Shown: positions 63,883 through 64,000 of the stretch, in pieces
Layout: every line of letters starts with the position of its first letter
How positions within the stretch are numbered: the first letter of the stretch is position 1
Origin: Dicyema japonicum
Lineage: Eukaryota > Dicyemida > Rhombozoa > Dicyemidae
DNA length: 64,000 bases
Direction: 5' to 3'
NCBI GenBank assembly: GCA_011109175.1
Contig: RDEW01000022.1
Coordinates: 229,834-293,833, forward strand
Program-made: the position numbers and the translations under genes
Notes under the pieces: generated by a model
Seen by the model: the letters and a program-made list of their open reading frames with translations, nothing else
The model's database searches: none
What the model was told of the DNA's origin: nothing

Positions 63883-63943
63883 TGGTTCTTTTTGGTGTAT
63901 TACTATACTGAGCGCCACCACAAAAGGTGAACCACATGACGCC
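63883..63943 (-). ncRNA. HDV-like ribozyme fold at the LINE 5' end
   Basis: Reading from 63943 down: P1 GGCGTC (63943-63938) with GGCGCT (63916-63911), giving a G-U pair at the first position as in HDV ribozymes; P2 TGGTTC (63934-63929) with GAACCA (63888-63883); P3 ACC (63928-63926) with GGT (63919-63917), loop TTTTGT; P4 GTAT (63908-63905) with ATAC (63900-63897); J4/2 ACCAAAAA with a candidate catalytic C. The order is the nested double pseudoknot. The start ATG (63937-63935) lies in J1/2. Self-cleavage is predicted just before 63943. Confidence 0.6.
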
Positions 63944-63964
63944 ACGAGAAAAATAGCCGAGAAA

Positions 63965-64000
63965 AAAAAAGAGACTACTAAGAATCTTGGGAGTGATCTT
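63965..64000 (+). mobile_element. LINE-A RT edge fragment
   Basis: The plus strand encodes LLRILGVIF, the I-L-G-V-x-x block of the RT thumb, running off the window. Confidence 0.45.

Larger units (their letters stand above)
62640..63960 (-). mobile_element. LINE-A 5' half: ribozyme, 2A, APE endonuclease, linker
   Basis: The minus-strand frame from ATG 63937 runs to 63119: 58 residues ending in a 2A motif, then the APE-type nuclease with MQLNAK, CLIQESKL, GYISIRKDRIGRGGGLLTII, INIYIPPPG, VLLCGDFNAKHPQW and SPDISI. One indel near 63185 moves to a frame with YDFQSDHNLIILKL (the S-D-H block) and the helical linker LLIKQRNSLKMNHLQ ... WKRLLSSI ... LLWKTIRRKK, ending at the junction at 62640 where the RT is cut off. 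All APE catalytic blocks (N, E, Y, D-x-N, S-D-H) can be seen. Such nucleases nick the target for reverse transcription. Confidence 0.85.

Overview
The window looks like animal DNA from a compact, retroelement-ridden genome, most likely a dicyemid mesozoan (Dicyema and relatives). Seen directly: the conserved genes are broken by dozens of GT-AG introns of only 20-30 nt, the standard genetic code is used, and the content is metazoan (ferlin, MBOAT acyltransferase, METTL5, RPB4, a cold-shock protein, 26S proteasome Rpt1, a dead RtcB). Known: dicyemids are reported to have introns averaging about 26 nt. The taxon is an inference.

Host genes are hidden because no open frame is longer than an exon. 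From left to right: an RtcB tRNA-ligase pseudogene (4.4-5.4 kb, -); a gene for a 24-residue four-cysteine tandem-repeat protein (29.2-29.8 kb, +); METTL5 (35.1-35.9 kb, -); a possible lipid-transfer-like fragment (36.4-36.6 kb, -); RPB4 (41.6-42.1 kb, +); an MBOAT lysophospholipid acyltransferase (45.0-46.6 kb, +); a Y-box-like cold-shock protein (50.3-50.8 kb, +); a complete ferlin with about 37 introns (51.6-58.4 kb, -); and proteasome ATPase Rpt1 with seven introns (59.5-61.0 kb, -). RPB4, the cold-shock gene and Rpt1 were checked by codon arithmetic.

Most of the rest is dead mobile DNA, named here as follows. LINE-A: APE-type non-LTR elements with a YADD-box reverse transcriptase (RT), a conserved C-terminus ending Gly-Ile-Thr-stop and a 3' stem-loop followed by AATAAA-like repeats. 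LINE-B: PHD finger, RT with a YLDD-like box, cysteine knuckle and a PD-(D/E)XK-like C-terminus. LINE-C: short RT C-termini with a GRPR motif. Two SINE-like families (S1, S2), hAT-like and Tigger/pogo-like DNA transposon relics and an outer inverted-repeat element are also present, often nested.

The most interesting system is at the right edge and at 30.5 kb. A LINE-A copy carries, in order, an HDV-like double-pseudoknot ribozyme fold at its 5' end, a canonical 2A ribosome-skipping motif (GDIEQNPGP) and an APE endonuclease. A short non-autonomous element at 30.5 kb keeps the same 5' fold and the 3' stem-loop, with compensatory base changes in both. This resembles the L1Tc/NARTc and ingi/RIME pairs of trypanosomes.

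Several conserved genes contain single-base indels in homopolymer runs; I read these mainly as uncorrected long-read errors rather than gene death. Only RtcB shows real decay.
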